The notes beneath the pieces are model-generated. The model was given only the letters and a program-made list of their open reading frames with translations. It had not been told where the DNA came from and did no database searches. Below are positions 1 through 9,349 of a stretch of 64,000 nt of DNA, piece after piece. This stretch comes from Planctomycetaceae bacterium (GTDB lineage Bacteria > Planctomycetota > Planctomycetia > Planctomycetales > Planctomycetaceae): assembly GCA_021732415.1 (NCBI GenBank), contig JAKFVC010000111.1, positions 1-64,000 of the forward strand, read 5' to 3'. The stretch's first letter is position 1, and every line of letters begins with the position of its first letter. A program made the translations under genes and the position numbers.

Positions 1-1
1 C

Positions 2-1486
2 GGGGATGGGTTGATCGATTTGTATATCGGGACCTTTCACAAGGGGAACAGTCCCGGCAACCTGTTCTTCCGGAATGCCGGCCCCAACTTTCGACTCGAC
101 GACCAGCCACAACTGCGGATTCCATCGCGAGCCACCGGGGCCTTGTTCGTCGACCTGGATAATGACGGCGATCTCGATCTGTATGTCTCGAGCATGCCGC
201 AGCCGAAAAATCAGATTCCGGGATGCTCGTTGTTTCAAAATGATGGAACGGGAAAGTTCACGAATATCTCGGAGAAGAACGGCGCGTGTCCGCAGGACTT
301 TGGCGGCCGTAGTGCGACAACACTCGATTTCGATGGAGACGGACTGCTCGACCTGCTCGTCGGCGAAGATCCGTTACCCGGCTACAACGGTTCGAAGACG
401 AAGAGCACACGATTGTTTCGCAACCTGGGTGACATGAAGTTCGAGGACGCCTCTCGCGCCGCTGGGTTGCCGGTCGATGTGCCAGGCTTGGGCGTCGCGG
501 CTGGAGACGTCAACAACGATGGCTGGCCCGACTTTTTTGTGGCCGCCCATAACGGCGGCAATCGGCTGCTGATGAACGACGGCACGGGCCAGTTTCGCGA
601 AGCCACCGGTTCGCGCGAGACCTTCCACTGGCCGGATTCTGGCGGCGACAATATGGTCTGCGGCGTCTGCTTCGGAGACGTCAATCGCGACGGCTGGCTG
701 GACATCGTACTGGGTCAGCATTTCGATTCTCCGTGGGTCAAGCCGGTCGCCTCACGGATTTATCTGCACCGCGGCCTGCGCAATGGCAGCCCGGTCTACA
801 CCGATGTCACCGAGACTGTTGGACTGGTGAAACTGTCCCTCAAGGCACCGCATGTCGAAGTGCAGGATTTCGACAATGATGGCTGGCCCGATATCTCGGT
901 CAGCATGGTCAAGTTCGTGGATGGGCAACCCCATCCGATCATCTTCCGCAATCAGGGGATTACCGACGGCCTGCCGCGATTCCAGGCCGATGCACTGGCC
1001 GTCAATGACTTTCCCCAGGAAGCCGATCAACAACTCAAACAGACCGGAAAGTTCTTTCTGAAAATGCTGGCCGACGAAAAGGTCATCTACACCGCCCCTG
1101 GGCCGACCGGTGACTTTGATAATGACGGCCGACTGGATATGTTCCTGCCCAGTTGGTGGCCCGAGCGACGATCTCTGTTGCTGCACAACGAAACTCGTGC
1201 AGGCAATTGGCTGCAGGTGCAATTGCTGGGATCAGCCGGAGTGAATGCGATGGGCATTGGCGCCCGGTTGAATGTGTACCCCGCCGGGAAGCTCGGCAAT
1301 CGAGCCGCATTGCTAGGTTGCCGAGAAATGGCCACGGGCTACGGGTACGCGTCGGCCCAGCCAGCCATCGCTCACTTTGGCTTGGGGACCATCGAACGTG
1401 TCGATCTGGAAATTATCTGGCCACACGGCAAGGGACGACTGGAACGACGAGATGTGGCGGTCAATCAACGTCTGAGTCTGAAGTAA
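2..1486 (+). CDS. FG-GAP/VCBS repeat protein with C-terminal ASPIC/UnbV-like domain, 5' truncated
   Basis: The frame is open to the left window edge. Bases 2-10 read Gly-Asp-Gly directly before L-I-D-L-Y, which is the middle of a calcium-loop repeat, so the true start lies outside the window and the first possible start codon (TTG at 11) is not the real one. At least six Asp-rich loops follow, for example DLDNDGDLDLYV, DFDGDGLLDLLVG, DVNNDGWPDFFVA, DVNRDGWLDIVLG and DFDNDGRLDMFLP, each typical of FG-GAP/VCBS beta-propeller blades that bind calcium. The last ~90 residues (GNWLQVQLLGS, then GIGARLNVY and FGLG) resemble the ASPIC/UnbV domain that closes such proteins. The family is usually exported; role here unknown. 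The next two genes on the same strand also encode exported proteins. Confidence 0.9.
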   Translation, partial: GDGLIDLYIGTFHKGNSPGNLFFRNAGPNFRLDDQPQLRIPSRATGALFVDLDNDGDLDLYVSSMPQPKNQIPGCSLFQNDGTGKFTNISEKNGACPQDFGGRSATTLDFDGDGLLDLLVGEDPLPGYNGSKTKSTRLFRNLGDMKFEDASRAAGLPVDVPGLGVAAGDVNNDGWPDFFVAAHNGGNRLLMNDGTGQFREATGSRETFHWPDSGGDNMVCGVCFGDVNRDGWLDIVLGQHFDSPWVKPVASRIYLHRGLRNGSPVYTDVTETVGLVKLSLKAPHVEVQDFDNDGWPDISVSMVKFVDGQPHPIIFRNQGITDGLPRFQADALAVNDFPQEADQQLKQTGKFFLKMLADEKVIYTAPGPTGDFDNDGRLDMFLPSWWPERRSLLLHNETRAGNWLQVQLLGSAGVNAMGIGARLNVYPAGKLGNRAALLGCREMATGYGYASAQPAIAHFGLGTIERVDLEIIWPHGKGRLERRDVAVNQRLSLK

Positions 1487-1568
1487 GGTCCCGTAGCCGA
1501 CCTCGGGGCTTACGCCGCCGGGCGCACCTAGTTGCTATTGTTTAACTTAGTATACAGGGAAATCCCCT

Positions 1569-2975
1569 ATGAGCCGACTCCTGCTCTGCGTTATCGTCAG
1601 CTTGTTATTTCAATCTGCAACACTCCTCGCCGCGCCACCAAAAACGGAAGCGAATACGAAGAAACCGGCTGCCAAGCCCCAAGCCAAGCCGGACAAGACG
1701 TCCAAAGAGACCGTCACGTTTCCTCCGCAGTTGCCGGATGGCCAACGATCTCTCACAGAGAGCTCGCCGAAGTTTCTGGACCCGCCCGAGACTCTGCGAG
1801 AGGGAGTGGCCATCGCCAAGACGCCACCCACTGTGGATTTTCTCTACTATCCTGGCCAAGACTATCCCGGCAAACCGTGGTCGAACTGGGGCGATAGCCT
1901 GGCGGTCGGCGGCAAGTACTATGCCTCGATCGGCGACCATCTGGCACCCGCCGGCAATGCGTTTGTGTACGAGTATGATCCGCAGGAAAAGTCCTTTCGG
2001 CAGCTGGCCAATCTGAGGGAACTACTCAATCTCCCCGAGGGACATTATATGCCGGGGAAGATTCACAGCCGATTAGACCTCGGCGATGACGGCTGGCTCT
2101 ATTTCTCTACACATCGAGGGTCCACTAAAGTCACCTCGGACGTCTACCATTACACGGGCGATTGGATCGTGCGTTGTCACCCAGGCACGGGCAAAGCCGA
2201 AGTCGTCGCCCGCGGACCTGTTTCCAAGCACTGCATCCCGACGAGCGTGCTCGATCCGAAGCGCCTGATTTACTACGGTGGCACTGCCGCCGGCGATGAT
2301 GCACCGGCGAAAGGTATTCAGTTCGTGGCGTATGACGTCAATGCAAAAAAGGTTCTCTACACAGGTCCCGAAGGCCCCTACCGCTATCTGATTTTTGCCG
2401 CGTCGACAGGCCGCGTTTACTACCTGGCCGGTGAAGGCGAAAAGGGACCGCTGATGCGATTTGATCCGGCAGTCAGCCAGGTCCCCGTCAAGATCGACGG
2501 TGAGATCGGTCTACGCTCGGCGACTCAAGAAACACCGCAAGGGATTGTCTATACGATCTCGTCCGGTCAAGGCAAGGGCGATGCCGTGCTGTGGTCATTC
2601 GATACGAAAACCGAGAAACCACAACTGATCGGCCCCGCCTCAGTCGGCAGCCAGGCCTATGTGGCCTCATTAGATGCCGACCCCACGGGCCGCTATCTGT
2701 ACTATGTCCCGGGTGCTCATGGCGGTAGCGAACAGGACCACGCAGCCGTCGTACAATACGACGTTCAGAAGCGAACGAAGAAAGTCATCGCCTGCCTGGG
2801 CCCGTATTATCAAGAGAAACTCGGCTGCACCTTAAAGGGGACCTACAGCACCGCAGTCGACCCCAAGGGTGATAAACTCTATATCACATGGAACGCCAGC
2901 CGATCCAGCAAGGTCTGGGATTGTTGTGCGTTGACTGTAATTCATATCCCCGAAAGTGAACGCCCACTGCAATAA
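1569..2975 (+). CDS. Exported protein of unknown function, probably beta-propeller-like
   Basis: The 468-residue product starts with a clear signal peptide (MSRLLLCVIVSLLFQSATLLAA) followed by a Lys/Pro/Ala-rich linker to about residue 50. The remainder has repeated aromatic/glycine strands such as YYPGQDYPGKPWSNWG, VYEYDPQEKSF, RYLYYVPGAHGG and DKLYITWN. These look like blades of a propeller that reads as a sequence of reporter-like strands, but I do not recognise a named family or a catalytic motif. The start is supported by an AGGGA ribosome-binding site at 1556-1560. The gap before it (1487-1568) contains a single arm resembling the family E palindrome. The following redoxin/copper monooxygenase gene begins 35 bases downstream, so the two are probably cotranscribed. 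Confidence 0.8.
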   Translation: MSRLLLCVIVSLLFQSATLLAAPPKTEANTKKPAAKPQAKPDKTSKETVTFPPQLPDGQRSLTESSPKFLDPPETLREGVAIAKTPPTVDFLYYPGQDYPGKPWSNWGDSLAVGGKYYASIGDHLAPAGNAFVYEYDPQEKSFRQLANLRELLNLPEGHYMPGKIHSRLDLGDDGWLYFSTHRGSTKVTSDVYHYTGDWIVRCHPGTGKAEVVARGPVSKHCIPTSVLDPKRLIYYGGTAAGDDAPAKGIQFVAYDVNAKKVLYTGPEGPYRYLIFAASTGRVYYLAGEGEKGPLMRFDPAVSQVPVKIDGEIGLRSATQETPQGIVYTISSGQGKGDAVLWSFDTKTEKPQLIGPASVGSQAYVASLDADPTGRYLYYVPGAHGGSEQDHAAVVQYDVQKRTKKVIACLGPYYQEKLGCTLKGTYSTAVDPKGDKLYITWNASRSSKVWDCCALTVIHIPESERPLQ

Positions 2976-3010
2976 GAGTGGCCGACCGCACTCGTTGCGA
3001 GGAATGCTTT

Positions 3011-4801
3011 ATGATTTGTTTTCGGCGACTTCTGATTGCCTTACTCGCCGTCTTGGGGCCAGCCCCTCTGTGGGCAGCAGATGCGGCGCGACCGCCCATC
3101 GGTACGGAGATCAAGTCGCTGCGTTTCAAAGATATCCGCTATCTGCCGCGGACTCTCGATGACCTGGGAGAACACAAGGCGACTGTCATCGTCTTTACAA
3201 ATACGACCTGCCCACTCGTGCAGAAATACTGGCCGAAGCTGAAGCGGCTTGACGCTGAGTATTCCAGCCAGCAGGTGCAATTTCTGAGTATCAATTCGAG
3301 TGCCGGCGACGAGATCGCCGAGATCGCTCAGCAAGCAATTGATTTTGGTGTCGAGTTCCCTGTCGTACGAGATACGGATGGGGGATGTGCCAAGGCATTG
3401 GGAGTCGAACGGACGCCAGAGGCCGTCATCTTGGACAAGGGGCGTCGCCTGCGCTACCGCGGACGCATCGACGATCAACATCGGCAGGGTGGTTCGCGAA
3501 CTGATGTCACTGAGGACGATCTCGTGCGGGCTCTGCACGAAGTGCTCAACGGAAGCGAGGTCACGCGGCCGGAGACCGCCGTCGATGGTTGCAAGCTGAC
3601 TCTGCCAGCACCGCCGAAGTTGGAAACTCCAGTCACTTATTACGATCACATCGCACCACTGATACAGCGGCACTGCGTCGAGTGTCACCGAACTCATGGC
3701 GACGCTCCGTTCGCGTTGGTAACACTGGAGGATGCCGTATCGCACTCCGAGATGATCGCCGAGGTCGTCGCGGACCGGCGGATGCCTCCCTGGTACGGCA
3801 GTCGGCGGCAACATTTCTTTAATGAACGGGGACTCACGTCTGCGGAGCGTGATCAGATCGTCGCCTGGAACTTAACCGGGCGTACGCCGGGCGATGCCGC
3901 CAAGGCCGTCCCCGCACGCAAATTCACCGACGGGCAATGGGAAATCGGCGAACCCGACATCGTGACGACCGCCGTGTTCCCGCACAAACTGCCGGCTGAC
4001 GGGTTTGTCGATTACAAGTATGTCCTGCTGCCGTATGTGTTCACTCAGGATACGTGGATCTCGGCGGCGGAGATCTCACCGTCAAACCCGGCGACCGTCC
4101 ATCATTGCAACATGGCCTACATGACACTGGGCGAAGAATTCCACGAACGCAACTTCATCACCGGCCGAGTCCCCGGCGGATCGGCGATGATCCTTGATGA
4201 GGGTGTCGCACTCAAGATTCCCAAGAATTCTGTGGTCGGATTGCAGATCCATTACACGACGACAGGCAAGATCGAATCAAACCGGATGTCAGTCGGGTTC
4301 CGCTTTCCGCGTGATGTCGTGCGGCGAGAATTGCACCACGCTCAGATCTCAAGATCGCGATTCGAAATCCCGCCAGGCGCGGCCGCCTTTCCAGTTCAAG
4401 CCACGCAAACCCTGCCCGCCAACGCCACAGGTATCGGCATGTTTGCCCACATGCATCTGCGAGGCAAGGACATGACCTTCCGAGCCCTGTATCCCGACGG
4501 CCAGCAGGAAACATTGTTGTCGATTCCCAACTACCATTACGACTGGCAGCACGCCTATCGCTGGAAACCGGATACAAAGAAGTTCCCCGAGGGGACGAAA
4601 ATCGAGGTCACCGCGCACTTCGATAACTCGCGCTTCAACCCCTTCAATCCCGATTCGACAATGGTGGTGAAGACTGGCCCGCAAACCATCCAGGAGATGA
4701 TGTTTGGGTTCTTTTTCTACACGCACGACGGTGAAGACTTGAACCTGACAGTCGATCCCAAGACGGGACATCGGTTGGTCCCTGCGAAGCAATCGAAGTA
4801 G
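3011..4801 (+). CDS. Exported redoxin / cytochrome-like / copper type II monooxygenase fusion
   Basis: I place the start at ATG 3011, which has a GAGGA site at 2999-3003 and gives a proper signal peptide (MICFRRLLIALLAVLG...). A GTG 33 bases upstream would add 11 residues in front of it. Three domains follow. First is a thioredoxin/AhpC-TSA fold (TNTTCPLVQKYWPKL), which keeps one Cys instead of CxxC. Next is a short segment with a c-type haem site, HCVECH, at roughly residues 220-225. Last is a region like the copper type II ascorbate-dependent monooxygenases, with copper-ligand candidates VHHCN, QIHYTTTG and FAHMHLRGKDM. The arrangement is known in planctomycetes; substrate unknown. It probably acts in the periplasm with electrons delivered through the haem segment (inference). 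Confidence 0.85.
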   Translation: MICFRRLLIALLAVLGPAPLWAADAARPPIGTEIKSLRFKDIRYLPRTLDDLGEHKATVIVFTNTTCPLVQKYWPKLKRLDAEYSSQQVQFLSINSSAGDEIAEIAQQAIDFGVEFPVVRDTDGGCAKALGVERTPEAVILDKGRRLRYRGRIDDQHRQGGSRTDVTEDDLVRALHEVLNGSEVTRPETAVDGCKLTLPAPPKLETPVTYYDHIAPLIQRHCVECHRTHGDAPFALVTLEDAVSHSEMIAEVVADRRMPPWYGSRRQHFFNERGLTSAERDQIVAWNLTGRTPGDAAKAVPARKFTDGQWEIGEPDIVTTAVFPHKLPADGFVDYKYVLLPYVFTQDTWISAAEISPSNPATVHHCNMAYMTLGEEFHERNFITGRVPGGSAMILDEGVALKIPKNSVVGLQIHYTTTGKIESNRMSVGFRFPRDVVRRELHHAQISRSRFEIPPGAAAFPVQATQTLPANATGIGMFAHMHLRGKDMTFRALYPDGQQETLLSIPNYHYDWQHAYRWKPDTKKFPEGTKIEVTAHFDNSRFNPFNPDSTMVVKTGPQTIQEMMFGFFFYTHDGEDLNLTVDPKTGHRLVPAKQSK

Positions 4802-4871
4802 GAAGAGCCTTTAAGATGGCCGCCCCGACCGTGACATCTCAGAGTGACCGCACGCGGGAAATCCACTGTCG

Positions 4872-4932
4872 CCGAAGTCGCCAAGACTTCGGAAACCATG
4901 GCGAATGCGGTCAGAACTCGTGGCGAGTTCTG
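4872..4932. repeat. Two short tandem hairpins in the 4802-5125 intergenic gap
   Basis: Two perfect stem-loops lie in a row. Bases 4872-4879 pair with 4885-4892 (8 bp, CCGAAGTC) and 4912-4920 pair with 4924-4932 (9 bp, CAGAACTCG). Neither is followed by a T tract, so they are not ordinary terminators. The rest of this 324-base gap shows no gene; reading frames inside it have no coding character. Confidence 0.6.
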
Positions 4933-5125
4933 CGACCAGCACCTACGGGTTCGCTCATTATTACTATTAATTCGCGAAACTTCTGATCAGCGATTGACAG
5001 GGGCCGGTTTTCCCATTGAAATCTGTCACGCGCCTGTTCACTTCTGGCAGCCTGCACCGGGCTCTGCGCCGAGTCACAAGTTGGGGGCAGAATGAGTGCA
5101 TTTTCTTCGTTTGGGGCCAAATCGT

Positions 5126-5803
5126 ATGTCGATCTCGGTACGTTGCACGTGCGGTAAAAAGTATCAGCTTAAGAATGACGCGGCGGGTAAGAAGTTCAAA
5201 TGTAAGGAATGCTCGGAGGTCGTCAAAGTCCCCGATGAGCAGATTGACGATCTGGAGGATGTTGACGACGAGGAAGATGAATGGGACGACGGGGAGGTGA
5301 AGCTGCCCGTTCGCAAGAAGAAGAAAAAGAAGGGTTCCAAGGCGGCCGCGATGGCGACGGGCATCGCCTGGGAGGCGGCCAAAGGGGCGCCGGGTCTCTT
5401 CGTGCGGATTGCAGGAATCTTCGTCGGAATCGTTGGTGCCCCGTGTGCGTTGTGGGCACTGTCGTTCACCGGATCCAGCTTGATCGCCACTTTCACGATG
5501 GGGAGCGGAATCGCTTTCATGATGTTCTGCTGGGGCTGTTTCATGACCGTGACCTGCTTGCTCGGCGTCAGGGCGAGCTTCGGATTTGGTCTCAAAGTTT
5601 CCGGTGAGTACATCTGGGAAGGAACGGGCAGCGTCATCGTGGGAATGATGATTGTTGGATTTTCGATCATTTGTATGGCAGTGACAGTTGTCGTGGTGAT
5701 GGGCGCCATACGAAATGCCAGAGGGGGATTTGCAGGGCCCAATTGGGCGCCGCCCCCCGCCGTCCGTCCATTCGGGCGTCCCGGGCAGCCAGCGGGGTTC
5801 TGA
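5126..5803 (+). CDS. Zinc-ribbon membrane protein of unknown function
   Basis: The start is taken at ATG 5126 (MSISVRCTCGKKY), where a zinc ribbon begins at once: Cys7 and Cys9, then Cys26 and Cys29 (CKEC). A GTG at 5096 is possible but would only add an unstructured leader. An acidic stretch (DDLEDVDDEEDEWDDGE) and a Lys-rich patch follow, then three to four hydrophobic segments (about residues 100-125, 130-160 and 175-205) and a Pro-rich tail. Ribbon proteins of this kind are common in planctomycetes and usually annotated as hypothetical. It shares the ribbon-plus-membrane plan with the gene at 7542-8774, though the sequences otherwise differ. Confidence 0.75.
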   Translation: MSISVRCTCGKKYQLKNDAAGKKFKCKECSEVVKVPDEQIDDLEDVDDEEDEWDDGEVKLPVRKKKKKKGSKAAAMATGIAWEAAKGAPGLFVRIAGIFVGIVGAPCALWALSFTGSSLIATFTMGSGIAFMMFCWGCFMTVTCLLGVRASFGFGLKVSGEYIWEGTGSVIVGMMIVGFSIICMAVTVVVVMGAIRNARGGFAGPNWAPPPAVRPFGRPGQPAGF

Positions 5804-6090
5804 CAACGATGGGCCACGCACCCTGTCTCGCGGGGACAATCATCGGCATCGCTCGAAAGCCGTAGCACGAACTCTTCAAAATCTACGTTCGAACAAATCA
5901 GCACGCAACGAGTTGCTTTGGGAGAGCCATGTACCGCGTTGAACCGTTCGCGAAAAAGTAGACGGCCGGGGCGGCCTTCCTACGGACTGGTTTGAAAAGT
6001 TCGTGCATTGGTGGTTGCGGTGCGTTAAACTAGGATCGATGAATTACGCGTTCGCGGACTCTGATCGATGTGATTGAGGTTTATTGAAAA

Positions 6091-7497
6091 ATGCCTCCCA
6101 TGAATCGTTGGATTGAACAGTTTCAACGCCGCGTGCTGCTGGGAGAATTTCTCCACCGGGCAGCCGATGCGCTGGCGATTTTTCTGTTTACGTTTGGGAC
6201 GATTGTCCTGACGGTGCGCCTGGCCGTGCCGCAGTTGTGGCCACACGTGTTGTGGTTGGCGGCCGGTGCGGTGCCCGTGGCGGCGGGCGCCTGGTGGCTG
6301 GCTCGGAAACGGCAGCAGTCGCGGCGCGAGACCATCGCCATGCTGGATCAGAAGTTGGCAGCGGGTGGGTTGTTGATGACTCTCGCGGAACGGCCCGATG
6401 AGGAATGGTCGACTCATCTGCCGACCATTCACACGTTGTGGCGGCAGGCCCTGCCCCGCATCTTCCCGAAACGATTTACGTCTTACCTCGCGATGCCCCT
6501 GCTGTTTGCCGTGGCGGCTTGCTTTGTGCCGTTGCGCGAAGCGAAGTCGACACCGATCGTCCCACAGGCTGTGGCGAAGAATGCAACGGAGCAGTTGGAA
6601 GAGTTGAAGGAATCGCTCGACCAGGCCGAGATCCTGAAAGAGGAAGAGAAGAAGGAATTTGAGGAAGAAGTTGCCAAGCTGCAGGAGGAGACTCAGGACA
6701 CGCCGCTCACCCATGAGAACTGGGAGACGGTCGATGCATTGACCGAACGCTTACAACTGCGCGTGGATGATGCAGCGGCTCTGAATTCGAAGTTCCAGGA
6801 AGCGGTAGCTCAACTGGCTAAGGCGGCCGGTGGGGACGGAGAGCAATTGTCCCCGGAAGCTCAGGAGCAGTTGGAGCGTGACGTCGCCGAGGCCATCGAA
6901 CAGTTGGCCAAGAAGGGAGCGAGCTCGGAGGAGATCGGTCCCGGGAAACCGGGTGCTGGGAGTAAGTCGATGGCAGAACGACTCCAGAAATTGATGAAGG
7001 ACGGCAAGGCCCGGCTGCCCACCGATCCCAAGGAACGCCAGGAGTTGCTCGACCAGTTGAAAGAGGAGCTCGAAAAGGAAAAGAAAAAGCTGTCCGAGCT
7101 GCGAAAGAAGTGCAAGGCGTGTTCGAAGTGCAACGGACAAGGTGAAGGGGAATGCGAGGGCGGCGGGCTGTCAGATCAGCCGGGCGCCAACAAGGATGGG
7201 AAGCCAGGCCGCGGCGGTATTAATCGTGGTCGAGGTGACGCGGACATGTCGTATGGCGACGAGGCCAGCGAGAACGGCGTGAAGTTTAAAGAGACGATCC
7301 TGCCGCCGGGATTCGCCGATAAACCCAAGGATGAGGTCGTGGGAACTCAACTGATTTCCCCGAACGAGGACCCCGCGGCGACCGCCGCCAAGGGGGCTCA
7401 GCGGGCGATTGATCCTTCGTCGGGTGATGCGACGTGGAGCCGGAAACTCAGCCCGAAACATCGCAATGTCGTGCGGAAGTTTTTTGACGCGAAGTAG
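6091..7497 (+). CDS. Coiled-coil membrane protein with Cys cluster, unknown function
   Basis: The product has 468 residues. Two hydrophobic segments lie near the N-terminus (about 22-45 and 49-68) and a third at about 130-148. Long Glu/Lys/Gln-rich coiled coils occupy roughly 150-240 and 300-340. From residue 341 comes a cysteine cluster, CKACSKCNGQGEGECEGG, reminiscent of a DnaJ-type Cx2CxGxG zinc motif, and then a Gly-rich stretch. Near the C-terminus the motif KLSPKHRNVVRKFFDAK resembles the tail of planctomycete proteins encoded beside MoxR/DUF58/DUF4175-type membrane complexes. That link is from memory of family organisation and no such partner is present here. A GAGG at 6075-6078 supports the start. 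Function unknown. Confidence 0.75.
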   Translation: MPPMNRWIEQFQRRVLLGEFLHRAADALAIFLFTFGTIVLTVRLAVPQLWPHVLWLAAGAVPVAAGAWWLARKRQQSRRETIAMLDQKLAAGGLLMTLAERPDEEWSTHLPTIHTLWRQALPRIFPKRFTSYLAMPLLFAVAACFVPLREAKSTPIVPQAVAKNATEQLEELKESLDQAEILKEEEKKEFEEEVAKLQEETQDTPLTHENWETVDALTERLQLRVDDAAALNSKFQEAVAQLAKAAGGDGEQLSPEAQEQLERDVAEAIEQLAKKGASSEEIGPGKPGAGSKSMAERLQKLMKDGKARLPTDPKERQELLDQLKEELEKEKKKLSELRKKCKACSKCNGQGEGECEGGGLSDQPGANKDGKPGRGGINRGRGDADMSYGDEASENGVKFKETILPPGFADKPKDEVVGTQLISPNEDPAATAAKGAQRAIDPSSGDATWSRKLSPKHRNVVRKFFDAK

Positions 7498-7541
7498 TGA
7501 GTGACTTTCCGCCACTGGGCTTGCCCCAGTGATTCGAAGCG

Positions 7542-8774
7542 CTACTCCGCGATAGCCGGTGCGAACGTGAAGTTCCAGACAATCGTGCCTGTGCCGGCGT
7601 AGTCGAACTCGGCGATTTCGAAGGCCAGTTTGCCGACTAGTTGGTCGGGGCGGTCGAAGTTTTCTTCCGCTGCCTGCCGCGCTTCCTCCGGTCCAGGATC
7701 GTCGGGGAGGCGGCCTTGATAGTGGGACAGGACAATCAATTGATACTTGGTGTCCTCGGGTAATTCGACCTGGAAATTTCCGTCGGCATCGGTAATTGCC
7801 AGTCGCCCCCCCTGCTCACGGAGGAGTTTCAGCGCCTGCCGTCGGGTCTTGGCTTCGTCATTCGGGCGCAAACCGGCGGACTGAAGTTTGGTCGTCCCGT
7901 TGCGTTTGGCCGGAAACAGGATCAGACAGGCGCCGGCATCAGGCTCAAGCTCTTTTTTGGCATTGATCGTGGTGATGCGGCCCTTGATCATGGGCTTACC
8001 GGCAGGCACGTCGAGATTGACTTCGTCAGACTCTTCAGCAGCCGCGTCGGGGGCCGCGTGCGGAGCAACTCCGGGCTGAGCAACGGGGACTCCACCTGAA
8101 TTGAACACGCGGCTCAGTCCAAAACCCAGACCGATTCCTGCCAGTCCACTGATCACGCTGGCCACAATCAGCCACTTGAGCGCATAGCCAACCGCGGCGG
8201 GCCGGGCGGGGGAAACTGTCGAGGCGACCACCTTGGCGGCCGGTGCCGGCCCTGCGATGCCGGCCACGATTTCTTCAGGTGAGGCGCCTGCCACCGGTGC
8301 AACTGCGGCCGCTTGATGACCACCGGCGGAGTTCGCTCGCTGGGGCACGGGCGGATTGACGACGACCATCGGTGGCAAGGGCTCCAGCGCGATGGCGTTG
8401 GACTGCGGCACAATCGGCCTGGGTGTCTGCACGATCGGCTTGGGCTTCACGATCACGGGCGGGGTGACCATTAATCCGCGGGTCGCCTCTCTGCTGTCCG
8501 AGGGCAGCTCATCCCTGGCCAATGGCGGCAGGTCGTGGGGTTCGGATTTGGGTTTCGCTTTGTCCCGACCGAGATCCGCGAGTTCGTCCAGGGCTCGCCG
8601 CAGACCGTCATCAGCCAGATCGAGACCGACGGCCGGAGGGGGATCGACCGTGCCATCTTTATTGGGGACTCGCAGCGTCCGGCCACACGTCGGGCAGTCG
8701 ACCAGGCTGCCCGCTTTGCTATGAGCGATCCCGATGAGCTGCCGGCAGTACTCGCATCGAAACTTAATCGGCAT
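7542..8774 (-). CDS. Zinc-ribbon membrane-anchored protein with possible carboxypeptidase-regulatory-like C-terminus
   Basis: The 410-residue product opens with a four-Cys ribbon (CEYCRQL near residue 8 and CPTCGR near residue 29), the form often annotated as a response-regulator-type or FHA-linked zinc ribbon in planctomycetes. A long Pro/Ala-rich linker follows to about residue 195, then one transmembrane helix (LKWLIVASVISGLAGIGLGF). The C-terminal half contains GKPMIKGRITTINAKKEL and ITDADGNFQVELPEDTKY, which look like a beta-sandwich of the carboxypeptidase-regulatory type. The likely topology is a cytosolic ribbon with an outer sandwich (inference). It lies convergent to the coiled-coil membrane gene, ending 45 bases from it, and is followed downstream by no partner on its own strand. 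Confidence 0.75.
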   Translation of the reverse strand: MPIKFRCEYCRQLIGIAHSKAGSLVDCPTCGRTLRVPNKDGTVDPPPAVGLDLADDGLRRALDELADLGRDKAKPKSEPHDLPPLARDELPSDSREATRGLMVTPPVIVKPKPIVQTPRPIVPQSNAIALEPLPPMVVVNPPVPQRANSAGGHQAAAVAPVAGASPEEIVAGIAGPAPAAKVVASTVSPARPAAVGYALKWLIVASVISGLAGIGLGFGLSRVFNSGGVPVAQPGVAPHAAPDAAAEESDEVNLDVPAGKPMIKGRITTINAKKELEPDAGACLILFPAKRNGTTKLQSAGLRPNDEAKTRRQALKLLREQGGRLAITDADGNFQVELPEDTKYQLIVLSHYQGRLPDDPGPEEARQAAEENFDRPDQLVGKLAFEIAEFDYAGTGTIVWNFTFAPAIAE

Positions 8775-8809
8775 GGATGAAACTCAGTCGCACGGACTTC
8801 AATTGGCTT

Positions 8810-8875
8810 GTAGCCACGTTCGCCAGAACGTGGGCTTATTGTCCTGCATTCCCACGCTCTGGCGAGCGTGGCTAC
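8810..8875. repeat. Inverted repeat, family L (GTAGCCACG...CGTGGCTAC)
   Basis: Arms 8810-8834 and 8851-8875 are 25 bp each with two mismatches. The element begins GTAGCC and ends GGCTAC, like family A, although the interior differs. It fills the gap between two genes on the minus strand, and its right end is only 9 bases from the stop codon of the small membrane protein. Confidence 0.85.
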
Positions 8876-8884
8876 AACGCACTC

Positions 8885-9133
8885 TCAGGAAAGTTCGGAC
8901 TCTTCGGACTCGAGTGCCTGTAATTGTAAGCGAGCCAGCAACACCACGAGCACGACCAGATTCAGCGCGACGACAATCCCACTGACAATGGCCAACACAC
9001 GGGCGACGACGGCCCCGAAATGATCACCCGCGAGCGACAGGATCCCCCACAAGCCCAACGCGAGCCCCCCGACAACCGCAAACACGGCCCCGATCCACAA
9101 GGTGGCTCGAATTCCATCCCGATAACTCAACAC
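8885..9133 (-). CDS. Small two-helix membrane protein, unknown function
   Basis: An 82-residue product with two clear hydrophobic helices (about residues 10-32 and 41-67) and an acidic tail (LESEESELS). There is no recognisable motif. It lies on the minus strand, upstream of the zinc-ribbon gene and separated from it by the family L palindrome. A real gene is likely because the hydrophobic periodicity and charge distribution are orderly and the gene fits neatly between two palindromes, but no family was recognised. Confidence 0.6.
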   Translation of the reverse strand: MLSYRDGIRATLWIGAVFAVVGGLALGLWGILSLAGDHFGAVVARVLAIVSGIVVALNLVVLVVLLARLQLQALESEESELS

Positions 9134-9158
9134 GGAACTCCATTCGACAAATGCAGGG

Positions 9159-9324
9159 GAATTCAGCCACAGAAGGACACAGAAGAAACACGGAAGGGAC
9201 TCGTTGTTGCCGACGTGTTTTTACGTAATCGGACCAACTAAAGGTCAATTCGAATATGCCTGATAGCCCCGCAGTCCATTGTCTTATTCTGTGTTTCTTC
9301 TGTGTCCTTCTGTGGCTAAATTCC
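9159..9324. repeat. Inverted repeat, family F (CCACAGAAGGACACAGAAG)
   Basis: Left arm 9165-9194 and right arm 9288-9317 are 30 bp with one mismatch. The pairing continues outward for about six more bases with one further mismatch. The loop is about 93 bases and holds no gene. A second copy is at 34861-34943, a related arm pair sits inside the element at 61249-61454, and a lone arm is at 49753-49783. Confidence 0.9.
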
Positions 9325-9349
9325 TCTTATCTCTAGTGCTCCCTAGCGC

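Noticed and set aside
4967-5839. A 290-codon minus-strand frame opposite the zinc-ribbon gene
   Set aside because: Antisense shadow of a gene with zinc-ribbon cysteines and membrane helices. The translation is Arg/His/Pro/Asp-rich with no domain.
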